64,000 bases of DNA from Streptomyces sp. H27-H1 (lineage in GTDB: Bacteria > Actinomycetota > Actinomycetes > Streptomycetales > Streptomycetaceae), in contig NZ_JAPNLJ010000037.1 of the NCBI RefSeq assembly GCF_026627445.1, positions 1-64,000 of the forward strand, in the 5' to 3' direction. Both the position numbers and the translations under genes were made by a program. Numbering within the stretch: the stretch's first letter is position 1; each line of letters begins with the position of its first letter. The notes beneath the pieces are model-generated. The model made no database searches, was not told the origin of the DNA, and saw only the letters and a list, made by a program, of their open reading frames with translations. Shown one piece after another: positions 33,293-41,140 of the stretch.

Positions 33293-33664
33293 ATGAACGC
33301 GAAGGGCGTGGCACAACAGGCATTGGGGCGGTACGGCGAAGATCTCGCGACGCGGCGGCTCACCGAGGCCGGGATGACCGTGATCGCGCGGAACTGGCGA
33401 TGTCGCGGCGGGGAGATCGACATCGTCGCCCGGGACGGGGACGCCCTCGTCGTGTGCGAGGTCAAGACCCGGCGGGCGGGGGAGTTCGAGCATCCCATGG
33501 CCGCCCTGCGGCCAGCCAAGGCCGAGCGCCTGCGCAGGCTCGCCGGGCGCTGGCTGGCCGACCACGGGGGACCACCGCCGGGCGGAGTGCGCATCGACCT
33601 CGTCGGCATCCTCCTGCCGCGGCGCGGCGGGCCCGTGGTGGAGCACGTCAGGGGGGCGGCCTGA
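33293..33664 (+). CDS. YraN/UPF0102 family nuclease-fold protein
   Basis: A 123-residue protein of the YraN family with an endonuclease-like fold. The conserved AxxxLxxxGMTVIARNWRCRGGEIDIVARD and LVVCEVKTRR stretches contain the E...D...ExK set of PD-(D/E)XK nucleases. Biological function is unproven. The ATG is eight bases after GGAGG. Its stop overlaps the comM-like start by one base (TGATG). Confidence 0.9.
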   Translation: MNAKGVAQQALGRYGEDLATRRLTEAGMTVIARNWRCRGGEIDIVARDGDALVVCEVKTRRAGEFEHPMAALRPAKAERLRRLAGRWLADHGGPPPGGVRIDLVGILLPRRGGPVVEHVRGAA

Positions 33665-35286
33665 TGGGGTTCGCACGGGCCTGCTCGGTCGCCCTCGTGG
33701 GCGTCGACGGCGTAGTGGTGGAGGTCCAGGCCGACCTGGAGCCCGGGGTCGCCGCCTTCGCCCTGGTGGGGCTGCCGGACAAGACCCTGGTCGAGAGCCG
33801 GGACCGGGTCCGGGCGGCCGTGGTGAACTCCGGCGCCGCCTGGCCGCAGAAGAAGCTCACCGTCGGCCTCAGCCCGGCGTCGGTCCCCAAGAGCGGCGCG
33901 GGTTTCGACCTCGCTGTGGCGGCAGCCGTCCTGGGCGCCGCGGAAGTGATCGACCCGAAGGTGATCGCCGATCTCGTCCTCATCGGGGAACTGGGCCTGG
34001 ACGGCCGGGTGCGTCCCGTCCGCGGGATCCTGCCGGCGGTGCTCGCCGCCGCCGAGGCCGGGTACCGGCAGGTGGTGGTCCCGCAGCAGTGCGCTGCCGA
34101 AGCCATGCTCGTCCCGGACGTCTCCGTGCTCGGAGTGCGCAGCCTGCGGCAATTGATCGCGGTGCTCACGGACGGGGTGGTCCCCGAGGAGGATCCGCCG
34201 GATCCTCCGGGGCGTCCGGACCCGATGCTCGCCGGGCTGGTCGTCCCGGGAGCCGGACTCGGCACGGGAGTCACCCGGGCCGGCGACGGCCGGGACTTCC
34301 CGGACCTCGCCGACGTCTCCGGACAGTACGCGGCGCGCCGGGCCCTGGAGGTGGCGGCGGCCGGGGGCCACCACCTCTTCCTGAGCGGGCCCCCGGGCGC
34401 GGGCAAGACGATGCTGGCCGAGAGAATCCCCTGGATCCTGCCCCCGCTCACCCGGCAGGACTCCCTGGAGGTCACGGCCGTCCACTCGGTCGCGGGAATC
34501 CTGCCCCCGGGCGAACCGCTCGTCACCCGGCCCCCCTACTGCGCCCCGCACCACTCGGCCACCATGCAGTCCCTCGTCGGGGGCGGAGCCGGTGTGGCCA
34601 GGCCCGGAGCGGTCTCCCTGGCGCACAGGGGGGTGCTCTTCCTGGACGAAGCCGCGGAGTTCAGCACCAAGGCCCTGGACGCCCTGCGCCAGCCCCTCGA
34701 AGCGGGGCGCGTGGTCATCGCCCGGGCCGCCGGGGTGGTAAGCCTGCCGGCCCGGTTCCTGCTGGTGCTGGCGGCCAACCCCTGCCCATGCGGACGGCAC
34801 ACCCTGCACGGCGCCGGATGCGACTGCCCGGCCTCGGTGATCCGCCGCTACCAGGCCCGGCTGTCGGGGCCGTTGCTGGACCGGGTGGACCTGCGGGTCG
34901 TGGTCGAGCCGGTCACCCGCTCCGATCTGCTGGGGCGCGGTGGCCGCGGCGAAGCCACGGCGGTGGTCGCGGGCCGGGTCCGGGAGGCCCGGGACCGGGC
35001 GGCGGCCCGGCTCGACGGCACGCCCTGGCGACTCAACGCGGAGGTTCCCGGCCACGAGCTGCGGACCCGCTGGCCGGCCGCCCCGGGAGCGCTGGCCCAG
35101 GCGGAGCTGGACCTGGAGCGCGGCCTGCTCACCGCACGAGGGCTCGACCGGGTACTGCGAGTCGCCTGGACGGTGGCCGACTTGAGGAGCCGGGACCGCC
35201 CCGACGCCCTGGACGTCGCGGTCGCCCTCGAACTGCGCACCGGAATCGCCCGCGGAGCCACGGCGCACCTGGACGCCGCCTCATGA
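33664..35286 (+). CDS. ComM/YifB-family AAA ATPase
   Basis: A 540-residue Mg-chelatase-like AAA+ protein. The N-terminal LonC-like domain (ARACSVALVGVDGVVVEVQADLEPG, AFALVGLPDKTLVESRDRVRAAV) is followed by SGPPGAGKTMLAERIP (about residue 239), LFLDEAAEF and a C-terminal domain. In naturally competent bacteria ComM helps branch migration during integration of donor DNA. Linkage to yraN and dprA fits DNA processing, though Streptomyces is not known as naturally competent. The next gene overlaps by four bases (ATGA). Confidence 0.92.
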   Translation: MGFARACSVALVGVDGVVVEVQADLEPGVAAFALVGLPDKTLVESRDRVRAAVVNSGAAWPQKKLTVGLSPASVPKSGAGFDLAVAAAVLGAAEVIDPKVIADLVLIGELGLDGRVRPVRGILPAVLAAAEAGYRQVVVPQQCAAEAMLVPDVSVLGVRSLRQLIAVLTDGVVPEEDPPDPPGRPDPMLAGLVVPGAGLGTGVTRAGDGRDFPDLADVSGQYAARRALEVAAAGGHHLFLSGPPGAGKTMLAERIPWILPPLTRQDSLEVTAVHSVAGILPPGEPLVTRPPYCAPHHSATMQSLVGGGAGVARPGAVSLAHRGVLFLDEAAEFSTKALDALRQPLEAGRVVIARAAGVVSLPARFLLVLAANPCPCGRHTLHGAGCDCPASVIRRYQARLSGPLLDRVDLRVVVEPVTRSDLLGRGGRGEATAVVAGRVREARDRAAARLDGTPWRLNAEVPGHELRTRWPAAPGALAQAELDLERGLLTARGLDRVLRVAWTVADLRSRDRPDALDVAVALELRTGIARGATAHLDAAS

Positions 35287-36467
35287 CCGCCCCCGCCCCC
35301 GCCCCCGCGCCCGGCCCGGAGCCGGTGGCGGAGCCCGCGGACGAGGTGCTCGCCCGGGCCGCCCTCACCCGGGTCCTGGAGCCCGGGGAGGGGCACGGCG
35401 GGCGCTGGCTGCGCGCGTACGGCGCCGTCGGGCTGATACGGCTGCTGACCGGGCACGCAGCGGAGTCCGGAGTACTGCCCGGGGTCGGCGGGGAGCGGCT
35501 CGCCGGATACCGACGCAGGGCCGCACAGGCCGACCCCCGGCGGGACCTGGCGGCCGTCGCCGAGGCCGGGGGCCGCTTCGTCTGCCCCGGGTCGGCGGAG
35601 TGGCCGAGTCAGCTGGACGACCTCGGCGACGCCCGGCCCGTCGGGCTGTGGGTGCGGGGCAGGCCGAGCCTGCGGACCTGGGCACTGCGCTCGGTGGCGG
35701 TGGTCGGGGCCCGCGCTTGTACTCCGTACGGGGTGCACATGGCCCAGAGCCTGGCCGGCGCACTCGCCGAGCGCGGCTGGGTGGTCGTCTCGGGCGCCGC
35801 CTACGGGATCGACGGCGCCGCCCACCGCGGGGCCCTCGCCGCCGGCGGAGCCACGGCCGCCGTGCTGGCCTGCGGGGTGGACGTGCCATACCCGCGCGGG
35901 CACGCCGGACTGCTCGGGCGGATCGCCGCCCAGGGGCTGCTCCTCGGCGAACTGCCGCCGGGCAGCCACCCCACGCCGAGCCGGTTCGTCCTGCGCAACC
36001 GCGTCATCGCCGCCCTGACCCGGGGCACCGTCGTCGTGGAGGCGGCCCATCGCAGCGGGTCCCTGGTCACCGCCCGGCGCGCCCAGGCGCTGGGGAGGCT
36101 GACCATGGGCGTCCCCGGCCCGGCCACCAGCGGGCTCTCCGCCGGTGTGCACGAGCTGCTGCGCGGTGAAGCCTCCCTGGTCACGGACGCGGCGGAGGTC
36201 ATCGAGCTGGTCGGGGGGATGGGCGAACTGGCCCCGGAGCGGCGCGGCCCCGTGATCGCCCGGGATCTGCTGGGCCCCGACGCGGTCCGGGTACTCGACG
36301 CACTCCCGGCGGGACGGCTCGCCGACCTGGAGGAGCTGGCCCTCGCGGCGGGCACGGACACCGATGAAGTCATCGGCAGACTGTACGAACTTCACTCTCT
36401 GGGGTTCGTCGAACGGCAGGGCGACGGCTGGCAGTTGACCCCGAAGCGGCCGAGAGGAGGCGCATAA
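35283..36467 (+). CDS. dprA: DNA-processing protein DprA
   Basis: A 394-residue DprA/Smf protein, a RecA loader on single-stranded DNA. The Rossmann core has VAVVGARACTPYGVHMAQSLAGALAERGWVVVSGAAYGIDGAAHRGAL and VLRNRVIAALTRGTVVVEA, with GSLVTAR. A C-terminal winged-helix domain (ADLEELALAAGTDTDEVIGRLYELHSLGFVERQG) closes it. The N-terminus is an Ala/Pro stretch followed by a helix-hairpin-like region. The start overlaps the preceding stop; the longer frame through comM is not protein. Confidence 0.95.
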   Translation: MTAPAPAPAPGPEPVAEPADEVLARAALTRVLEPGEGHGGRWLRAYGAVGLIRLLTGHAAESGVLPGVGGERLAGYRRRAAQADPRRDLAAVAEAGGRFVCPGSAEWPSQLDDLGDARPVGLWVRGRPSLRTWALRSVAVVGARACTPYGVHMAQSLAGALAERGWVVVSGAAYGIDGAAHRGALAAGGATAAVLACGVDVPYPRGHAGLLGRIAAQGLLLGELPPGSHPTPSRFVLRNRVIAALTRGTVVVEAAHRSGSLVTARRAQALGRLTMGVPGPATSGLSAGVHELLRGEASLVTDAAEVIELVGGMGELAPERRGPVIARDLLGPDAVRVLDALPAGRLADLEELALAAGTDTDEVIGRLYELHSLGFVERQGDGWQLTPKRPRGGA

Positions 36468-36494
36468 ACCGCAGGCACCCGGCGAGGCGGTCGC

Positions 36495-36507
36495 TGACCT
36501 GGGGTGT
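36495..36507 (+). promoter_or_regulatory. Possible BldD-like site upstream of whiG
   Basis: TGACCTGGGGTGT matches 7 of 10 fixed positions of the BldD consensus (TnACnCWGnGTnA). whiG is a known BldD target, but this match is imperfect and about 200 bases upstream. No firm promoter was found in the 239-base dprA-whiG gap. Confidence 0.25.
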
Positions 36508-36706
36508 TCCGGTGAAAGAGTGAAGCCGATGAGAGACGCGGTCTTCCCGGTGGCAGCCGCCGGGACCGTGCGCCAGGCGCCGGTCCCGGGTCGCCCGCGC
36601 GAGTCGGGGCGCCTTTGCGGGCCCGCGCGATCCCGTACTCTTCGCGCACCGCGACACTTCCGTCACGCTACGCTCCCAAGGAATCCAGCTCCGGCAAAGG
36701 CGAAGC

Positions 36707-37540
36707 ATGCCCCAGCACACCTCAGGGTCCGACCGCGCTGCGGTGCCCCCCGCTGCGCGCGGCAGCGAGCGAGCCACCGCGCCCTCGTCCCTGGAGGTGC
36801 TGTGGCGCTCGTACAAGGACTCGGGTGACGAGCGGCTGCGGGAGCAGCTGATCCTGCACTACTCGCCGCTCGTGAAGTACGTGGCGGGCCGGGTCAGCGT
36901 CGGGCTGCCGCCCAATGTGGAACAGGCCGACTTCGTCTCCTCCGGAGTCTTCGGACTGATCGACGCCATCGAGAAGTTCGACATCGAACGGTCCATCAAG
37001 TTCGAGACGTACGCGATCACCCGGATCCGGGGCGCGATGATCGACGAACTGCGGGCCCTGGACTGGATCCCGCGCTCGGTGCGGCAGAAGGCCCGCGCCG
37101 TCGAACGGGCCTACGCCACCCTCGAAGCCCAGCTCCGGCGCACCCCGACCGAGCACGAGGTCGCCAAGGAGATGGGCATCGGCGTGGAGGATCTCCACGC
37201 GGTCTTCAGCCAGTTGTCCCTCGCCAACGTGGTCGCTCTGGAAGAGCTGCTGCACGTGGGCGGGGAGGGTGACCGCCTTTCCCTGATGGACACCCTCGAG
37301 GACACCGCCGCCGACAATCCGGTGGCGGTCGCGGAGGACCGGGAACTGCGGCGGCTGCTGGCGCGGGCCATCAACACGCTGCCCGAGCGGGAGAAGACGG
37401 TGGTGACCCTCTACTACTACGAGGGCCTCACGCTCGCCGAGATCGGCAACGTCCTCGGAGTCACCGAGAGCCGCGTCAGCCAGATCCACACCAAGTCCGT
37501 CCTGCAACTGCGGGCGAAGCTGGCGGACGTCGGGCGCTGA
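36707..37540 (+). CDS. whiG: Sporulation sigma factor WhiG
   Basis: A 277-residue FliA-type sigma factor that commits aerial hyphae to sporulation. After a 27-residue non-conserved head come region 2 (LILHYSPLVKYVAGRVSVGLPPNVEQADFVSSGVFGLIDAIEKFD, FETYAITRIRGAMIDELRALDWIPRSVR), region 3 (RTPTEHEVAKEMGI) and region 4 (INTLPEREKTVVTLYYYEGLTLAEIGNVLGVTESRVSQIHTKSVLQLR). Known partners are the anti-sigma RsiG with c-di-GMP, encoded elsewhere. The ATG has only a weak AAAGGCGAAG upstream. Confidence 0.96.
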   Translation: MPQHTSGSDRAAVPPAARGSERATAPSSLEVLWRSYKDSGDERLREQLILHYSPLVKYVAGRVSVGLPPNVEQADFVSSGVFGLIDAIEKFDIERSIKFETYAITRIRGAMIDELRALDWIPRSVRQKARAVERAYATLEAQLRRTPTEHEVAKEMGIGVEDLHAVFSQLSLANVVALEELLHVGGEGDRLSLMDTLEDTAADNPVAVAEDRELRRLLARAINTLPEREKTVVTLYYYEGLTLAEIGNVLGVTESRVSQIHTKSVLQLRAKLADVGR

Positions 37541-37629
37541 GCGGGCGCCCGCCCTCGGGGGGCCAGGCGTGCGGGCGGGGCGGGTTGGCCGGAATGCGGC
37601 GAGCGTGCGACGGCCTTGCCGTACATCCG

Positions 37630-37635
37630 TAGAGT
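37630..37635 (+). promoter_or_regulatory. Candidate -10 of leaderless tetR-type gene
   Basis: TAGAGT is exactly six bases before the GTG start of the regulator, implying a leaderless message. A weak TGCGAC lies 18 bases upstream as a possible -35. Confidence 0.4.
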
Positions 37636-37641
37636 GGACGC

Positions 37642-38223
37642 GTGCCCAGGATTCGAGCGGCCTCCGTGGCCGAGCACCGGTCGATGCAGCGCGGGGCTCT
37701 GTTGGACGCCGCGCGTTCCCTGCTGTCCGAGGGGGGGACGGAAGCGCTGACCTTCCCCGCCCTCGCCGAGCGGACCGGCCTCGCCCGGTCCTCCGTGTAC
37801 GAGTACTTCCGGTCCCGCGCGGCCGTCGTCGAAGAGCTGTGCGCGGTGGACTTCCCCGTGTGGGCGGCCGAGATCGAGGCGGCGATGTCCGCGGCGCAGG
37901 AGCCGGAGGCGAAGATCGAGGCGTATGTACGGAGCCAGTTGGGGCTGGTGGGGGACCAACGGCACCGGGCGGTGGTGGCGATCTCGGCGAGCGAGCTGGA
38001 CGCCGGGGCGCGCGAGAAGATCCGCGCGGCGCACGGGAGCCTGATCGCGATGATCGTGGAGGCGCTGGCCGCGTTGGGCCAGGCCGAGCCCCGGCTGGCC
38101 GCGATGCTGCTCCAGGGCGTGGTGGACGCAGCCGTCCGGCGGATCGAGGCGGGCTCGGGGGAAGACCCCGACGTGGTCACGGACGCGGCTGTGGCGATGG
38201 CCCTGCGGGGCGTCGGGGGTTAG
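37642..38223 (+). CDS. TetR-family transcriptional regulator
   Basis: A 193-residue repressor-type protein. The N-terminal helix-turn-helix is typical (MQRGALLDAARSLLSEGGTEALTFPALAERTGLARSSVYEYFRSRAAVVEEL, about residues 14-65). The rest is a helical ligand-binding domain of unknown specificity, with VGDQRHRAVVAISASELDAGAREKIRAAH. No palindrome was found at its start. It lies between whiG and the convergent M23 gene, with which it overlaps by four bases. Confidence 0.9.
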   Translation: MPRIRAASVAEHRSMQRGALLDAARSLLSEGGTEALTFPALAERTGLARSSVYEYFRSRAAVVEELCAVDFPVWAAEIEAAMSAAQEPEAKIEAYVRSQLGLVGDQRHRAVVAISASELDAGAREKIRAAHGSLIAMIVEALAALGQAEPRLAAMLLQGVVDAAVRRIEAGSGEDPDVVTDAAVAMALRGVGG

Positions 38224-38792
38224 GACCCGGGCTCCGCTCCGGACCCCGCGCCCCGAAGAGCGCCGGTCGGGCCTCGTACCGGCAGCAGGCGGGGGGTCGG
38301 GCGGGGGAGGAGGGCCAGGGGGTTGAGGTAGGCCTTCGCGCGGAGCAGGCCCCAGTGGAGACAGGGGCCGGGGCAGTGCGGGCCGTCCGTGAGGACGGCG
38401 ACCACCTGACCGGCTCTGACCTCGGCTCCCTCCGCCACCAGGGGGCGGACCGGTTCGTACGTCGTGCGCAGGCCGTTCGGAAGGGTCAGCGAGAGGACCC
38501 CGCGGCCCGCGACCCGGCCGGCGTAGTGGACCCGGCCCGGGCCGACCGCGCGCAGCTCCGCGCCCACCGGGGCCGCCAGGTCCACCCCGCGGTGGCCGGC
38601 CGCGTAAGGGGTGGGGGGCGGGTCCCACCAGCGGATCACCGTCAAGGGGGCGGGCAGCGGGCGTGCGCCCGCGGTGCTCGCGGCCCGCTGCGATTCCGGT
38701 GGTGCCGGCGGTCCCGGTGGTCCGGGTGTGGCCGGGGGCGGGCTCAGAGTGAGGCCCAGGGTCATCAGCAGGGTGAGCAGCAGTCTCGTCAT
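38220..38792 (-). CDS. M23-family peptidase, secreted
   Basis: A 190-residue protein with a signal peptide (MTRLLLTLLMTLGLTLS) and a LytM/M23 domain. The zinc-binding elements are HRGVDLAA (HxxxD) and the HxH-like CLHWGLL. The first catalytic His of the HxH pair appears to be Cys (C-x-H), so activity may be reduced or only binding. Such enzymes cut peptidoglycan cross-bridges. The ATG used begins the signal peptide; a longer frame exists. The last 15 codons fall in an extragenic-type repeat (GGACCCCGCGCCCC). The upstream neighbour, divergently, is rpsB. Confidence 0.8.
   Translation of the reverse strand: MTRLLLTLLMTLGLTLSPPPATPGPPGPPAPPESQRAASTAGARPLPAPLTVIRWWDPPPTPYAAGHRGVDLAAPVGAELRAVGPGRVHYAGRVAGRGVLSLTLPNGLRTTYEPVRPLVAEGAEVRAGQVVAVLTDGPHCPGPCLHWGLLRAKAYLNPLALLPRPTPRLLPVRGPTGALRGAGSGAEPGS
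38226..38266. repeat. Second copy of extragenic-type repeat
   Basis: CGGGCTCCGCTCCGGACCCC followed by GCGCCCCGAAGAGCGCCGG strongly resembles the repeat within smc (CGGGACTTCGCCCCGGACCCC followed by GCGCCTCAAACGCCGG). Here it forms the 3' end of the M23 gene at a convergent junction, the usual location for these elements. Confidence 0.5.
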
Positions 38793-38868
38793 GGGGGTCA
38801 GGGTCCCGCCCCGGAGCCGGCCCCGCCCGGCCCTGTGGAGGGGCGGGGGACTGTGGAAAACCGCGTCA

Positions 38869-38896
38869 CCCGGCATACCGCCGGGTCCCGTACACT
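38869..38896 (+). promoter_or_regulatory. Candidate rpsB promoter region
   Basis: TACACT (38891-38896) is a good -10 box. Just upstream CCCGGC-ATACC-GCCGGG (38869-38885) is an inverted repeat in the spacer region. The -35 is unclear. A TGTGGAAAA (reverse of TTTTCCACA, a DnaA-box-like sequence) lies at 38852-38860. The leader to rpsB is about 140 bases. Confidence 0.35.
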
Positions 38897-39043
38897 TCTT
38901 GTGGCGATCCGGGTCACCGGGTCGACTTCGCACGCCCCAGCACCGGCCTCTCAGGCCAGGTGACAGCGTCTCTCGGTCCCCTCTTCGGGGGCAGGGCGCG
39001 AACAGGGGCGTCAGGAACCAAACCGAGAAACAAGGAGATGGCC

Positions 39044-40006
39044 ATGGCCGTCGTAACGATGCGGGAGCTGCTGGAAAGCGGCGTCCACTTCGGTCACCAG
39101 ACCCGCCGTTGGAACCCGAAGATGAAGCGCTTCATCTTCACGGAGCGCAACGGCATCTACATCATCGACCTGCTGCAGTCGCTGTCGTACATCGACCGCG
39201 CCTACGAGTTCGTGAAGGAGACCGTCGCCCACGGCGGTTCCATCATGTTCGTCGGTACCAAGAAGCAGGCCCAGGAGGCCATCGCCGAGCAGGCGACGCG
39301 CGTTGGTATGCCGTACGTCAACCAGCGGTGGCTGGGTGGCATGCTCACCAACTTCTCCACCGTCTACAAGCGCCTTCAGCGTCTGAAGGAGCTTGAGGCG
39401 ATCGACTTCGACGACGTCGCGGCGTCGGGTCTCACCAAGAAGGAGCTCCTGGTCCTCTCTCGCGAGAAGATCAAGCTGGAGAAGACCCTCGGTGGTATCC
39501 GCGAGATGTCGAAGGTCCCCAGCGCTGTCTGGATCGTCGACACCAAGAAGGAGCACATCGCCGTCGGTGAGGCGCGCAAGCTCCACATCCCGGTCGTCGC
39601 GATCCTCGACACCAACTGTGACCCCGACGAGGTCGACTACAAGATCCCGGGCAACGACGACGCGATCCGCTCCGTCGGTCTGCTCACCCGCGTGATCGCC
39701 GACGCCGTCGCCGAGGGCCTCATCGCCCGTTCCGGTGCCGCCACTGGCGACTCGAAGCCGGGCGAGAAGGCCGCTGCCGAGCCGCTCGCCGAGTGGGAGC
39801 GCGACCTGCTCGAGGGCGAGAAGAAGGCCGACGACGCCGAGGCCGCTCCGGCCGAGGCCGCTCCGGCCGAGGCCGCTGTCGAGACCCCCGCCGTCGAGGC
39901 TGAGGCCGCTCCGGCCGCCGACGCCGAGGCTACTCCGGCCGCCGAGGCCGAGGTTGTCGCCGAGCCCGTCGTCGAGGCTCCGGCCGCCGACGCCGAGCAG
40001 GCCTGA
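39044..40006 (+). CDS. rpsB: 30S ribosomal protein S2
   Basis: A 320-residue S2. The conserved part (MRELLESGVHFGHQTRRWNPKMKRFIF, NQRWLGGMLTNF, PSAVWIVDTKKEHIAVGEARKL, IPVVAILDTNCDPDEVDYKIPGNDDAIRS) ends near residue 230. A long Ala/Glu/Pro tail built of EAAPAEAAP-like repeats follows, as in other actinobacteria. I use the ATG six bases after AAGGAG; another ATG two codons upstream is too close. Confidence 0.97.
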   Translation: MAVVTMRELLESGVHFGHQTRRWNPKMKRFIFTERNGIYIIDLLQSLSYIDRAYEFVKETVAHGGSIMFVGTKKQAQEAIAEQATRVGMPYVNQRWLGGMLTNFSTVYKRLQRLKELEAIDFDDVAASGLTKKELLVLSREKIKLEKTLGGIREMSKVPSAVWIVDTKKEHIAVGEARKLHIPVVAILDTNCDPDEVDYKIPGNDDAIRSVGLLTRVIADAVAEGLIARSGAATGDSKPGEKAAAEPLAEWERDLLEGEKKADDAEAAPAEAAPAEAAVETPAVEAEAAPAADAEATPAAEAEVVAEPVVEAPAADAEQA

Positions 40007-40018
40007 CCCACTGAGAGC

Positions 40019-40040
40019 GCCCGGCGTTCACGCGCCGGGC
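40019..40040 (+). terminator. Stem-loop between rpsB and tsf
   Basis: GCCCGGCG and CGCCGGGC pair around TTCACG just after rpsB. It is probably an attenuator or processing site, because tsf follows in the same direction 100 bases on. Confidence 0.5.
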
Positions 40041-40141
40041 ACTCACAGCACGGACGATGACGGCGGGGGAGCCGCGCCACAAGCGCGACTCCTCCGCCGT
40101 TCACCCGTAGATCCACGACTTCGAGAGAGAATCACAGACTC

Positions 40142-40978
40142 ATGGCGAACTACACCGCCGCTGACGTCAAGAAGCTCCGCGAGCTCACCGGCGTCGGCAT
40201 GCTTGACTGCAAGAACGCGCTGGTCGAGGCCGACGGCGACGTCGACAAGGCCGTCGAGGCGCTCCGTATCAAGGGTCAGAAGGGCGTCGCCAAGCGCGAA
40301 GGCCGTTCTGCCGAGAACGGCGCCGTCGTCTCCGTCATCGCCGACGACAACACCTCCGGTGTCATCGTCGAGCTGAAGTGCGAGACGGACTTCGTCGCCA
40401 AGGGCGAGAAGTTCCTGGCCGTCACCGAGGAGCTTGCCGCGCACGTCGCCGCGACCTCCCCGGCCGACATCGAGGCGCTGCTCGCTTCCGAGATCGCCCC
40501 GGGCAAGACTGTCCAGGCGTTCGTGGACGAGGCCAACGCCAACCTCGGCGAGAAGATCGTCCTGGACCGCTTCGCGCAGTTCACCGGCGGTTACGTCTCG
40601 GCGTACATGCACCGCACGATGCCCGACCTGCCGTTCCAGATCGGCGTCCTGGTCGAGCTCGACAAGCCGAACGCCGAGGTCGCCCGCGGCGTCGCGCAGC
40701 ACATCGCCGCGTTCGCGCCGAAGTGGCTCTCCAAGGACGACGTCCCGGCCGAGGTCGTCGAGTCCGAGCGCCGCGTCGCCGAAGAGGTCACCCGCGCGGA
40801 GGGCAAGCCCGAGGCTGCCCTCCCGAAGATCGTCGAGGGTCGTGTCAACGGCTTCTTCCGCGACAACACCCTGCTTGGCCAGGCCTACGCCCTGGACGCC
40901 AAGAAGTCCGTCCAGAAGGTTCTGGACGAGGCCGGTGTCACCCTGGTGCGCTTCTCGCGCATCAAGGTCGGCATCTGA
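40142..40978 (+). CDS. tsf: Elongation factor Ts
   Basis: A 278-residue nucleotide-exchange factor for EF-Tu. The N-terminal UBA-like domain (TAADVKKLRELTGVGMLDCKNALVEADGDVDKAVEALRIKG) and the core signature (VIVELKCETDFVAKGEKF) are clear, with the dimerisation region following. The ATG is followed by ANYTAADV as in other Streptomyces. Confidence 0.98.
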   Translation: MANYTAADVKKLRELTGVGMLDCKNALVEADGDVDKAVEALRIKGQKGVAKREGRSAENGAVVSVIADDNTSGVIVELKCETDFVAKGEKFLAVTEELAAHVAATSPADIEALLASEIAPGKTVQAFVDEANANLGEKIVLDRFAQFTGGYVSAYMHRTMPDLPFQIGVLVELDKPNAEVARGVAQHIAAFAPKWLSKDDVPAEVVESERRVAEEVTRAEGKPEAALPKIVEGRVNGFFRDNTLLGQAYALDAKKSVQKVLDEAGVTLVRFSRIKVGI

Positions 40979-41066
40979 GTCCGTCCGTACGCGACGGACA
41001 CCGGACCCCGATAGGGTCTGAAGCAGTCGCCCGCGTTCGCGCAGGGCGACCGCAGATCTGACGAGG

Positions 41067-41113
41067 AGGCCATTGCCGTAGAGGGAACCGCGAGGACCCA
41101 CCGGCAATGGCCT
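41067..41113 (+). terminator. Terminator after tsf
   Basis: AGGCCATTGCCG and CGGCAATGGCCT pair perfectly around a 23-base loop, followed by TCTTCGT. It lies 88 bases past tsf. Confidence 0.75.
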
Positions 41114-41140
41114 TCTTCGTATGTGCACGAGGAGATCTCC

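Noticed and set aside
39830..40000. Repetitive DNA near the end of rpsB as a tandem repeat element
   Set aside because: It encodes the Ala/Glu/Pro tail (EAAPAEAAP units) common in actinobacterial S2, so it is protein low complexity rather than a mobile repeat.
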